DNA of 64,000 nt from Peribolospora baueri (lineage: Eukaryota > Basidiomycota > Peribolosporomycetes > Peribolosporales > Peribolosporaceae): positions 27,709-91,708 of the forward strand of contig JAMDHS010000080.1 of the NCBI GenBank assembly GCA_029717555.1, in the 5' to 3' direction. Positions 53,148-63,993 of the stretch are shown here, in pieces (within the stretch, counting starts at the first letter, position 1; every line of letters starts with the position of its first letter). The notes below the pieces were generated by a model. That model did no database searches. It was not told where the DNA came from and saw only the letters and a program-made list of their open reading frames with translations. The translations under genes and the position numbers were made by a program.

Positions 53148-55818
53148 TCAACACTGCTTCACTTCACCGCTCCGGCCGTTGAAGAGCTTGCCCAACGCGA
53201 GCGCCGTCGAGATGACGAGGATAGTCATGCCAAAGGCGGCGCACGCCCAAGCGAGCGTGCGCGTGTCTTCGTACCACGCTCTTTGTCGTTTACTGAACAT
53301 GACCTGGGACTTGGTCGACGAGGCGGAGAGGTCGCCGACGTTGGCCGTCTCCGCGGGCGGGTAGGAGGGATCGTCTTCTCCTTCCTCGTCCTCCTCCTCC
53401 TCACCCCTGGTGAGCGAGGTTGTGGACTGATTGCCCGCACCGCCGCTTCGGTAAGCGGAACGAGCGTCACGGTGGCCCACGCCAGATGACGAAGAAGAGG
53501 AGGTGAGCTTGAGGTAGCAGATGCTCGGAAAGACATAGGCGAGGATGGAAGCGGAGAGCTGTAGGAGACGAACGGATGCGAGAATGGAGTCCATGATGAG
53601 TCAAACCACGCGCGCAAACGCCGGAGAAAGCAAAACGACGACAACGACTCACGCCGCCGGTGAGCTCGAGAACGACACCGAGGTCGCACGTCGACAGGGA
53701 GAGGAGGAGACCGGCGACGACGAGGAGGGTCGTGAAGATGATGTGTCGCCGCTTGTTCCACGGCTGGTCGGCGTAGAAGTACGTCTCGATGACTTCGCGG
53801 CAGACGAAGCTGTAGCAGGGCGGGCGGCGGGAAGAAGCAGCAATCGAGGAGCGTAAGATGGCTCGATCCCAGCAGAACGGGACGAATGCAAGACGACTCT
53901 CACTCACGCTTCGAGGGGGAACGTGGTGAACATGTTGACGCCGAAGCAGAAGCGGGCGACATTGACTAGAGTATCATCTTGTGGAAAGTTGTTCAAGATG
54001 TTGCCCTAAATGATAAAGCGGAAGGGAGGTGAGCCAACGTGAGCGATGAGAGGGTTGCGTAACGTCGCCAACTATGGCCCACCCGGGGGGGGGGGGGGGG
54101 GGGGCCGGACGCGCACCTTAGTCTTGTCGGTGAAGACGCAGTAGCCTGCCAAGCTCATGGCAATGCTTGCCACAGCGCTGATTCCCGTGCTGGCATGCGT
54201 CACCTTGGCGAACCGATCGAGCGTCGGCTCCCTCAGGCTGCCGTAGATGAGCAGCGAGTTATGGTGGCACACGAACGCGAAGCTGATCACGCCTACCGCC
54301 TCGACGACGCCGCTGCCGAAGAGGCTGAATCGCAAGTCGGAGGAGCCTTTGTAGGATTCGGGCACGGTGGGGCCTCGGACCATGACCGTGAAAAGGATGA
54401 TGCACATGCTGCATAGAGCCAGGAAGGAGGCTCTGGAGAGGGACTCGATGTTGCGGTAGAGGGACAAGGGGTAGGACACGGTGAGGGTGAGGAAGGCGAT
54501 GACAAAGTTGCGTGAGACGAGCCACGACAACCATGGGGTCGTGACCAGGAAAGGAAAGGCGGCGGAGAGGACGTGAGGAATGGTATCGCCTGTGGAGGGA
54601 CGAAAGGGAAGGCGACGGTGTGAGAGGACAGGCCAGCCGGTCGCTCGCTCGATATGAAGCTCGCCTTCGAGGTCGGGAAAGACCGACTCGGACCCTCACC
54701 GATGATGACACCGAAAGCGCACATTCCGCCAAAGGCAAACGCAAACTGGAAGAGGCTGACCGCTGCGCGCCCGTGTTGGCCAAAACAACAGTCCATGATT
54801 TCGATGTAGGTGTTGCTGTCCGACGGAGGGAACGGAGAGGCTGGGTTTAGTGCCTTTGGATGCCAAGGGGAGAGCTGAAGGGCAATCATTTCACACTCAC
54901 CGCCCGCTTAGCTTGGCGTTCAAGACGATGAGCCTGATCGTCCAATCTTCGAATACGAAACAACGGGCATCGTCTGTTAGAGTCGGCGGTAAGAAAGAAG
55001 GCCGGGTGCGAGTCTTACCCGTGACGAAGGACAGTATGATGACCAAGAAAAGGCCGGTAAAGAAGCCGGCTTCTCTCATGGCGTAAGGGAGACCTGAAAT
55101 CGGCCAGAAGGAAGGGGGGCCGGTCAACGGCCGCACTGCAAGTCTCTCGAAAACGCTGGCCTGGGAAGGTTCGCTCACCGATGATACCCGCGCCCAAGAT
55201 GGAGTTGGCCATGTTGACCACGCCGGCAAAGGTGCCTGCCCCCGTTTTAAGACCTCGGACGAGCCAGTCCGGCTCGTCTTCGATGTGCTCCCCAAGGGCC
55301 GCATGGCCGTTGCTGCCTCTATCACCGAAGCCATGACGGTAGGGCGACTGCTGGTCTCCATCTTGGTCGACCCATTCCTCCTCTCCACCCCCTCCGAGAC
55401 GGAGACTGCCGGCAACGAGGCCTTCTCCGGAACCCCTCCCATCCACCTCCATGCTCATCCTCGACAACCGAGACAGGATCGGAATCTGCGTCGCGATCGC
55501 CGTCCCCGTCGCGCGGGGGGAGGACGCCGTCCTCTCCCCGCGCTCTGAAGTATGCGCGCCATCTGCACTCAAGCTTAGCTGTCCAGCCTCGTGCGCGTCC
55601 AGCTCGTCGTCATCCAGCTCGTACTCGGCTTCGCGGGAGGAGATGGTGGAACGGAGGGGTTGGGAGAACGTTCGCGTGGCAGAAGGCGAACGGCTGCCGA
55701 AGGCCGGTGCTGCTGGCGAGGACTGCAGCGGGTCGTCGGGGTCGCGGGGCGCTTCGTCGTCAGAAGAAGGGCCGACGTCAAAGAGGACTTCTGACGGAGG
55801 CGGCGGAGTCCTGGACAT
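53148..55818 (-). CDS. Vacuolar amino-acid transporter (AVT/SLC38-like, AAAP family)
   Basis: Amino acid/auxin permease family; yeast Avt5-7 export amino acids from the vacuole. Exons 55818-55179, 55093-55019, 54946-54901, 54815-54700, 54589-54117, 54005-53908, 53809-53653, 53558-53148 give 671 aa. A hydrophilic N-terminus of about 190 residues (acidic, Ser/Pro-rich) precedes the transporter. TM1 follows AGTFAGVVNMANSILGAGIIG and runs into LPYAMREAGFFTGL. Later marks are DWTIRLIVLNAKLSG, NTYIEIMDCCFG, SYPLSLYRNIESLSRASFLA, FAFVCHHNSLLIYGSL, TGISAVASIAMSLAGYCVF and NVARFCFGVNMFTTFPLEAF. These match the fungal AVT7/SLC38 pattern. An acidic loop EEEEDEEGEDD lies between the last two TM segments, and a C-terminal TM (ILVISTALALGKLF) ends in VKQC. 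The CACGTG/CRE cluster upstream of the ATG (annotated separately) fits nutrient control. Substrate is not deducible. Confidence 0.93.
54085..54104 (+). repeat. Poly-G tract of about 20 nt inside an AVT intron
   Basis: Twenty consecutive G on the plus strand, so C20 in the transcript, ten bases after the donor GTGCGC of AVT intron 5. The length may be a sequencing or assembly artefact as well as a real G-quadruplex-forming run on the non-template strand. Confidence 0.9.
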
Positions 55819-55930
55819 CCTTCTTGCCTTGCTTCCTCTTCTCTTTTCTCTTATATTCTCTTCTCCAACCCAAGCATTGGGTCGACCAACTCGCTCGCTG
55901 TCAGTGCGCTGATCTCGGTGTCAATGCACG

Positions 55931-55981
55931 CACGTGACGTCACGTGACCGTGTCACGTTAGTGCACGTGCACATCCACGTG
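55931..55981. promoter_or_regulatory. Cluster of four CACGTG palindromes with an embedded CRE (TGACGTCA)
   Basis: CACGTG at 55931-55936, 55941-55946, 55964-55969 and 55976-55981, plus a TGACGTCA palindrome at 55935-55942 that overlaps the first two boxes, and a CACGTT at about 55954. The cluster begins 113 bp upstream of the AVT ATG and about 875 bp from the MFS ATG, so it most likely serves AVT. Confidence 0.8.
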
Positions 55982-56086
55982 CCGGCTCTGGCATGCCTCG
56001 CTCGGGGCGTGTTCAAGGGGGAAGACGACGTCTGTGGAGGTGAGCGTGGTGGGCTCGTGTATCTGCGGGGTGCCGTATGTATGTAT

Positions 56087-56147
56087 ATGTACATGTACAC
56101 GGTGTGTTATGCATATGTACATGTACTGTACACGATGTGTTATGCAT
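56087..56147 (+). repeat. Two tandem imperfect repeats, GTAC-rich
   Basis: Unit 1 (56087-56114) and unit 2 (56115-56147) share ATGTACATGTAC at the left and GTGTGTTATGCAT / ATGTGTTATGCAT at the right. Unit 2 carries an extra TGTAC. The TGTACATGTACA palindromes allow hairpins. Confidence 0.85.
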
Positions 56148-56856
56148 AGAGCGGGCCAGCACCGAAGCGCTTGCTCCTGCTCCGGACGCTGTCCGCCTTG
56201 AGGCCGAAGGGAACGCCGGGCCGGGGTTGGTCGCCGGCAGCGGACACGTGCCTGTGTCTCGGCCCGGCGTCGGCGACCCAGGCGTGGGTCGGACCGAGAG
56301 GAAGAAGGATGGCCGTACAAATCGCACCTGCATCTTTATCGCGGCGCTGGCCCGACCTGTTCTTCTCTTACCTGCGCCTCGCTGCCGGCGACCACGGCCG
56401 GATACGGAGTTGAGAGGTTGCGAGCAACGATAGGATGTCTTTCCGAGACGCGCCTCAACATCGCCGTGCCTCCCTTTTTCTTCCCTCGACGCCCTGAGGC
56501 AAATCTCTGGTTCCGTTGTCAGCGATGAAGCAGGTGAAGTAAGACCGTCCGTGGGGCCCACCCCAGAGTACTTAGATCCCACCCTTCCCATTTTTTTCTT
56601 TTTTTTCAACCCTTCCCTCCTGCCGTCACTCCCTCTGTTCGAACAGGACGAGCGGGACAGACAGACAGGCTTGTCGGCGTGTCATATAGTTCATCGCCGT
56701 GGACGCCCCAGCTAAGCTCTCGGCATACTGAGCTCTCTTCCTCCACCTTCTCCACACAGCGCCCGCTATTGACCCGCTCATCGTCCACATACGTGTCCTT
56801 CGCGTGAACGAACAGCAGACTTGTTCTGTCTCAGCGTGCCCTTCCCCAGGCGAACG

Positions 56857-59621
56857 ATGGTAGATCCGGCGCCCTCCACTTCTGCAGAGCTCGCTATGGC
56901 GGCTCCCGCTGCGGCTGTGCCCGTCTTCGACGAGTCGGCCCTGACCGACTCGGAAGCGTCCGATTCGGAGACCCCACCTTTCTCCTCCCGCAAGGCCTCC
57001 AGGCGCCTCTCGTCTTCTGTTCAAGCTCGCTATGGGCGCAAGGCTTCGAGAAGCGCGACCGTCGAGGAGGTTGTGCGGCTCAACAAGGGCGCCGACGAAA
57101 CGGAAGGAGCGGAAGCCCTTCGCGAAAAGCTCCGCGAGCAGCTGTTGCAAGACGACCAGCCTTCGTCGTCGGCCGCCTCTTCCTCGGGCGGCGGGCGTCG
57201 TAGGAGCAGCGCCGCCTCTCGCGCAGCGTCCGCCGTCGCTCGCCGGCTGTCCAAATCGAGCGGACAGCCCGGCTATGGAGTCGAGCGCGAGGACGTGGTA
57301 AGGGCGTTATCGCTTTCGCCCTCGCCCATCCACAGCGAGGGCATGCGAAGGAGAGAGAGCAGCGGCGTCATGGGTGTGGACAGCCAACCATCGGGACTGT
57401 CGCAGCGCACCACACACTCGTCCTTGGCCTTGAATGTCCAGAGCCAAGGGGAGCTCGAGAACGACGGCCGCCGTTCTCCCTCGCCGATGCCGGACGACCA
57501 GACCAGCGGGAGCGCCAGTGGGCTCGCGCCCGCCCTCGTCGCCCCTTCAGCTCCTCAGCGCACGCACACCTCCACGCTCCCGCACCTCTCTTACGACACC
57601 GGCCACCATCCGCTCTCTGTCACGTCGATGACAACGAGTTCCGTGGCACCCACCATCACCGCCGCCGAACAGCCCCTCACTACCGCCTACTTTGGCGTTT
57701 TCACCCCTATCGTCGAGTCACCGCCTTTCACGACCCCGTCGACGCCCACTGCCGGCCCGTCTGACCCCCGCGCGAACCTCGCCAGCTACTTTCCCGCTAT
57801 GGACGACCCCTCGTCCAAGAGCGTCAGCAGCGGCACGGAAGGCAAGAACAGGTTCTCTTCTTCGTCGCACGCTTACCCACCCTCGCTCGCGCGCGTCCCT
57901 TCGTCGGCTTCCGCTTCGAGGGCGCCAAACAGACTTCCGTCGCTCCATGAGCCGGATCCTGCGGTCACGGAAAGGGAGGGAGATGGGAAACAGACGGGAA
58001 GGCTGGGAAGTCGGAAGGGTGTCGCGCTCATGATTGTCACCGGTACTGCGCAGGTGAGCGCCTAGAAGGGGGGGGTGAAGAAGAAGGACGAGGCGTGAAA
58101 AGCAAGCTGGAAGATTTGCTTATCGCTTGCACTGCACGACCGCGTGCTTAATCCGTCGCGATCCGCGGCCTCTTCCTTCGGACGTCCTCTTCGGTGACAT
58201 TTCCCTCGCTCTAGATGCTTGACAATATTCTCCTCACTTCGGTCAACATTGCTCTCCCCGCCATCTGTAAAGAACTGAACATCGCGCAAGCCGACACTTC
58301 ATGGCTGATGTCCGCGTATGCCTTAGCCTTCGTGAGTGGTGATCGTCTGCCAGCTTGACGCTCTCGCTCCCCTTCTGATCCTGTCTCCCTCATCTGCTCT
58401 CCCACGCGCATACATAGGGTAAGCACATAAGAGGAAGATTTTGCGGTTTTTTTTTTTTTTTTTTTTTTTTTTTTCTTTCTTTCTTTCTTTCTTATTTTCT
58501 GTACGTTCCGCCGTTTCTCAACGACGACCGACCGTTTTTGTTTTCGCTCCGCGCAGGCGGCTTCTTGCTCCTCGCTGGCGTGCTCAGCGACCGGTACGGG
58601 AGAAAGAGGATCTTCGAACTCGGCATGGCTTGGTTGACTCTTTGGACTTTGGGTGAGATGTCGCCGGCGCAGCTCCACCGCTGCGGCGGAGCACCCGCGA
58701 ACGATAGGTCCAGGTTGGCTCACAAATACGTTTCCTCGTCGGTCCGAAACGCCATCGCATGCCTTGCCTTCGTTTCGGATGTACGCCCACAGCTGTCTCT
58801 TTTGCGCCCAACGAAGTCTCTGTTATCCTATTCCGCGCCATGCAAGGCCTTGGTGCGGCGGCTACTGTCCCTTCGGCCGTGGGCATCATCTCTGCCTTCT
58901 TCGTCGGCAAAGACCGCAACACGGCGCTCTGTTATTTCGGAGCTTTTGGTGCGGTTGGCTTCTCTGCCGGTGAGTACACACGCATCTTTGACCTCTGTTC
59001 AGGAGAAGACAATGCTGACGCTACCTCGCATGCTCTTCCTTTTTCTTTCTTTTGACATTGATTGACCAGGCCTCATCTTCGGCGGCATCGTCACCTCCTT
59101 CCTCTCTTGGCGCTACATCTTCCGCCTTTCCGCCGTGCTCACCGGCTTGACCGGCATAGCCGGCCAGTTCGTCCTGCCCACCGACAAACAGGGTGAAGGC
59201 CCTAAGCCGGCACTTGATTTCCTCGGCGCCGGCCTCGGCACTGGTGGCCTTGTCCTCTTGGTGTTTTGTCTATCGTCTGGGGGAGTCTACGGATGGGGCA
59301 AAGTGAGCAGATCTGTTCACCGCTTTGGGAGATCGGGCCAGGAAGATCGCCTACGCTCTGACATGTTTCTCCCCCCTTCGTACTGCGTCGCTTCACAGGC
59401 TTTCCTCATCGTCCTCCTCGTCCTTTCCGTCCTGGTCCTGTTCGCCTTCACTTTAGCAGAGAAAAAGGTGAAGAATCCGATCATGCCTCTCAGCCTGTGG
59501 AAGGCTCCCAACTTTGCCGTCGCCTGGGTCTGCGGCCTGCTCTTGTACACCTGGGTGAGTCTCTTATGTCACAACGCGATCTCGGTGCGCGTCCGTGTCT
59601 GACGCCCTTCGGTTGTCACCG

Positions 59622-59662
<41 letters not shown>

Positions 59663-60576
59663 TCCCTTTGGAAAGTGGCAAGCGGAGGTCTATTACATGG
59701 TTCTGATGGCCCAGAATGTCTATCGACTGAGCGCGATCGAGACAGCACTGCGCTTCCTCCCCATGGGCGTCATATCGTTCCCCATCTGCGTGAGCGGGGC
59801 GTGGTTCTTCGAACGCTTCCAGCTCAAGAAACTCATGTAAGCGTCACAGGAGCCACTCACACGGCATAGCCATCCACTCACGCACTCACTCCACTCCCCC
59901 CCGACGCGACGTTGTAGCATATTTGGCATGATCGGCTGCGTCCTCGCGCCCGTCCCCGCGGCCGTCATGCACGTTGGGGACAACTTTTGGTCGCACCTGT
60001 GGATCACATCGATCATAGGAGTCATCTTCATCTCCTTCTCCTACGCGTGCATCAATCTCGCTCTCGTCAGCAGCGTGCCGCCCTCGGCCAAGGGTCTCGC
60101 CGGCGGACTAGCCAACACGGCCTACCAGCTCGGTTCGGGGGTGAGTGGCTCCTTCAGTCGAGGCCGGCGCTTTTGAGAATGGACAACACGGCGACGGCTC
60201 TTGCTTCGAACGCGCTGATGGACCGTGTCTGTCGTCCTCGGCCGCCGCCGCCGCCCCCGTTTTCCAGATCGGTCTCGCCGTCACCGCAGCCGTCCAGCAG
60301 GGCGTCTCCAAGAAGCTAACGGGCGATCCGACTTCGGTGTACAACTTGTCAGTCCCGACGGTGCACTCCTTCTGTCTACCTCGGTCTGTCCCTTTTCTTC
60401 TTGCTCATCCATCCATCCCTCCTCTCTCCGCCTCTCCCATCCCATCCCATCACAGACTGCAAGAATACAAGGCGTGTCTTTGGACTACTAGCGGCATGGC
60501 CGGCGTCGGAGTTGTCCTCGTTGTCCTGTTCTTGAAAGAAATCGCTCCCGTACCGGGCGCCGTCACCACGCACTGA
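56857..60576 (+). CDS. MFS transporter (DHA2-type, 14-TM drug/proton antiporter-like) with long N-terminal extension
   Basis: Major-facilitator exporter. Exons 56857-58053, 58215-58331, 58418 (1 nt, proposed), 58557-58652, 58793-58969, 59070-59302, 59399-59554, 59676-59836, 59918-60140, 60268-60347, 60456-60576 give 853 aa. Residues 1-385 are a Ser/Pro-rich, probably cytoplasmic N-terminus (many RRxS sites), rare in MFS proteins. The transporter begins KGVALMIVTGTAQMLDNILL, continues LLTSVNIALPAICKEL and WLMSAYALAF, then motif A GVLSDRYGRKR, then RAMQGLGAAATVPSAVG. The central and C-terminal parts include SWRYIFRLSAVLTG, FLPMGVISFPICVSG and GLAGGLANTAYQLGSG (motif-C-like DHA2 signature). Frame between the second and third coding segments closes only with an added single G; see findings. 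Introns carry a long T tract and an (AT)n run. Substrate unknown. Confidence 0.92.
58447..58493 (+). repeat. T28 tract followed by (CTTT)n in an MFS intron
   Basis: 28 consecutive T followed by CTTT repeats, about 60-110 nt before the acceptor at 58556. It works as an extended polypyrimidine tract and is prone to length change. Confidence 0.9.
59624..59660 (+). repeat. (AT)n dinucleotide run in an MFS intron
   Basis: About 18 AT units directly followed by TTTTTCCCTTTGGAAAG, the acceptor of the exon starting at 59676. Confidence 0.9.
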
Positions 60577-61756
60577 GCAAGCAAGGCCTCGCAGACGACG
60601 GACGACGGCCGACGGTCGTCTGACGTGCCACTTCCATCTCCCCTTTGATGCCTTCTGACGCGAAGTGATCGTCTGTTCCCTTCCTTCGTCGAGAACTCGA
60701 TGTCAGCCAGATTCCCCCCGTTCATTCCCCGTTTCCATGTTCCTTCCCTCTCCCTCTTTCCTCTCTTCATCGCTCGTTGTCGTCGTGGTAGCGGTGTGGT
60801 ATCGGTATGGTAAACGGGCAGAGATGAAAGTCACTTGAACCTCGATCCTGGGAAGCACTTCCGCCCCTTGACCCATCATCCATCCATGCCCGTCCGCATC
60901 GGCTAGACCAACGGGCGGGGGATGGCGGTGTGGAGGGCAGCGTCGCCGCAGCCTCACCGCCGCATGCAAAGCAACAAACGAAAGCTTAGGTCAGCTAGCT
61001 AGCTCCTCCGCGCGAGCGCCACCCGTCCGTCCGCCGCGATGCACCGAGTCGAGTGTGAAACTCGAGCTCGAGGTCCAGGCACGCCAAGCGCAGCGCGGCG
61101 GGTGACGTGGTGAACGGACGTCCATGCGAGCCCGCCGTCGCAAGCGCGGTCGATGGATTGGGCGCGAGGCAAGGGCGGCGGGTAAGTAAGTAAGTAAAGT
61201 AATTAAACGCGGGTAATAGGCAAGTCGAGTGATAGTATAATGACATCACGATTGGCCCGCTCGCTGTCCGGCCCCGGCCCTGGCCCCGAGCGCCGTCTTC
61301 CTCCGCCGCTCGTCGTCCGGCCGGATTCGGTGTTTGTACAGCGACGACGAGCGAGCGAGCGAGCATCGACGGACCGACAAACGACGAACGACGACCGACG
61401 ACTGGCTTCGTTTCTCACCACCACCACCACCACCACCACCACCGCCACCTTCCTCGTCCTTATCCCCTTCGCCCCCAGCCTTCGCCATGCCTTGCCCTCC
61501 CCATCACGCCCGATAGGGCCCACGCGTACGCCAACAGACAGCTAGCTCACCCCGCCCGTGAGACGAACGTGCATGCATCCCCCTCTTCCCCCTCTCGCTC
61601 CCTTTCCTCCTGCTCGTCGTCGTCTGCATTCCCTCATCCCAAGTCCCTCGCGCCTCCGTGAGGCACCGCCGCCCCGTTGCTTCGAACGACGTTCTAATAG
61701 TCCCCTCGCGTGCGCCATTATCAGTTTATCACCACATACATCCACCACCGCCCGCC
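60577..61756. promoter_or_regulatory. Intergenic between MFS transporter and NT-C2 gene
   Basis: About 1.2 kb. Repeats: (GCTA)n near 60991-61003, (GTAA)n at about 61181-61200, (GAGC)n at about 61349-61364, and (ACC)n at about 61416-61447. A TATAATG lies at about 61226. The CCGCCATGGC context at the right edge is a good start site for the NT-C2 gene. No other gene recognised. Confidence 0.5.
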
Positions 61757-63962
61757 ATGGCGTCCCTGCGCCACCCTTTCTCTCGCCACGCCGCCTTCCG
61801 CGTCACCTTGACCATCCATGACCTCTCCGACGTGCCCTTCCTCTCCGGCAAATTTAGCGCCAAGTGGAAGATCAAGGGCGCTCACACCGCCGCAGACGCT
61901 GTGCCATCATTGAGCACCACCCCACCCTTCAAGCCCAAGCCCAGGGCGTCTGCCAAGGCCAAGGGCAAGGCGAGAGAGGTGGAGGACGTGCGAGAAGAGG
62001 CGGGCGAGGACGACATGGCGGAGGCGGAGGGAGGCGAAGAGGAAGAGGAAGAGGAAGAGGAGGAAGAGGAAGAGGAAGAGGGAGAGGAGGAGAACGAGGA
62101 TGACCAGGCCGATCGACCGCCGTTCGTGGCCGACAGTCCCGTCCAGGAGGAAGACGACGAGCGTCTCGACATCGTCGCCGGCACCGGGAGCGACAGACGA
62201 GCGAACACGGTCGACACGTTCGCCAGTGCGAGCACGAGCGCAAGCGACGGCACCAGTCGTCAAGCTAGTCGCGACCCTTCGCCGAACCCGTCCACATCGC
62301 ACCTGCCCGGCGGCCGTCCGCACGCCTGGTTCGCCCGCCAACACATCGCAGACGGTGATCAGGCCGGCGAGCGCGACGTGACGCCTACGCCCGATCCGCC
62401 GGACACCGCCAAGCCGGTCGTTCAAGACAGCGCGCCTGTGGAGATCGACTTTACGCGCCGTTCAAATGGGCACCACGACGCCGCCGACCATGGCCGATCC
62501 GACACGTTACGACCCAAGATGGAGCGCGAGCCTTCGTTGCGCTCCGCACATTCGGGCAAGTCGTCCATCTGGAGCGAAGGACAAGGACACGGAGCCGCTT
62601 CCACTTCCACCAGGTCCAGCACCACCTCTGGCTCTCCCTCTCGCTCGGCCGCGCCTTCGGCCTCTCACTCTAGCACTTCATCGCCTTTGATCCCCCCCAT
62701 TCGCGCCAACACCTCCACCGCCTCCTTCTCCTCCTCCCAATCTCGTCCTCTCCCCTCCCCTCCTAAGCTCAACCTCCAACTCCCGTCAGCGCCTTCCACC
62801 GCCTCCTCGCCCTTCTCCCCTTCCTCTCCCGCTCCAACTTCGGCGGTCGTGGCCAAGATGGAGGAGTGGTTGGGGCCGATCAGCAATCGGCCCAAGGGGG
62901 CCACAGCCGAGGCCGACGTGCGAGATCATCGTGTCGTGTGGAACCAGCGCGTCGTCGTTGACGTGAGGGTCGCCATCGGCAAGGACGGCGAGCTGATGCC
63001 CACGGAGCTCAAGTTTATCGTCAAACAGGTCAGGGCCGGCGCGTCTTTTTGTTTTCCGCAGACGGTAGAACCGCTCCGATCTGACGCCGGCTCTCTCTTC
63101 CTCCCCTACGCAGACCTTATCACCCACCGACCGATCCCGCCTCGGCATCCTGCGCATCAACTTGGCCGAGTACGCCCCTTCTTTTCATCACCGCCGCCCA
63201 TCTCACCCCTCCCATCCTTCTTCTCGACGAGTGTCCCCCTCCGAGACGCCCGTTCTCTCCTCCACCTCCCACTCACCACTTCCCTCCCTTCGCCCCGTCC
63301 CGCCAGTGCGCGCCTCGACGCTGGCGACGCCGATTCGAGCCAACGCCGGAGCGAGCTCTCTCAATGGGCATTTCACCCCCGTCAACGGCCATCACGCCGA
63401 CGCGGACGGTGGCGGTGGCATGAGGACGGCCGGCCCGACCTCTCTCACCCTTGCCTCCGCGGACGCACAGGCCAACCCGGTGGTGGTGAGAAAGACAGGG
63501 CCGCGCAAGTTCCGCCTCAAGGAGAGCAAGAACGATGCGCTGCTCAGGGTCACGTTCGAGGTGGAGTGGACGGGTGGGGAGGTGGAGTATCGGACGTGAG
63601 TCGGACCCGGCGCCGCGTTCTGGGGCGCGAGCGGATGCTGATTCCTTTCGTGCCGTTCTTGCCCAACTTCCCTCGCGTCATTCGATTTGGTATACCACAG
63701 TCCTCGGATGCAAAAGGACCAGAGTTTGGCCGAGCTCTCCGTTTCGGCGCTGCTCAACGCCAACGGCGATTTCACTCGTGAGTGACCGAACATGTACCAC
63801 GACGACCCGCTGGGGCGCAACGGTCGAGCTCATCCCTCCCGCATCGTCCGACCGTCCCTGTCCCTTACACACAGGCCACAGGCGATACAAGTCCAACGGG
63901 TCGAACAACAGCTCGACCAGCTCTTTGCTCGGCCCTGCGTGGGCCGTGAGTTTTTTTCTTTC

Positions 63963-63993
<31 letters not shown>

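Larger units (their letters stand above)
55819..56856. promoter_or_regulatory. Divergent promoter AVT-like transporter / MFS transporter
   Basis: One kilobase between two transporter ATGs. It contains the CACGTG/CRE cluster (55931-55981), another CACGTG at 56245-56250, and two tandem 28/33-bp imperfect repeats at 56087-56147 rich in GTAC. No gene is supported. Confidence 0.6.

Noticed and set aside
58332-58556. Reading the MFS gap as one intron from 58336 (GTGATC donor)
   Set aside because: In frame, but the donor is weak compared with the adjacent GTGAGT and it adds Val-Ser within the TM2 region; kept as the alternative to the 1-nt exon.
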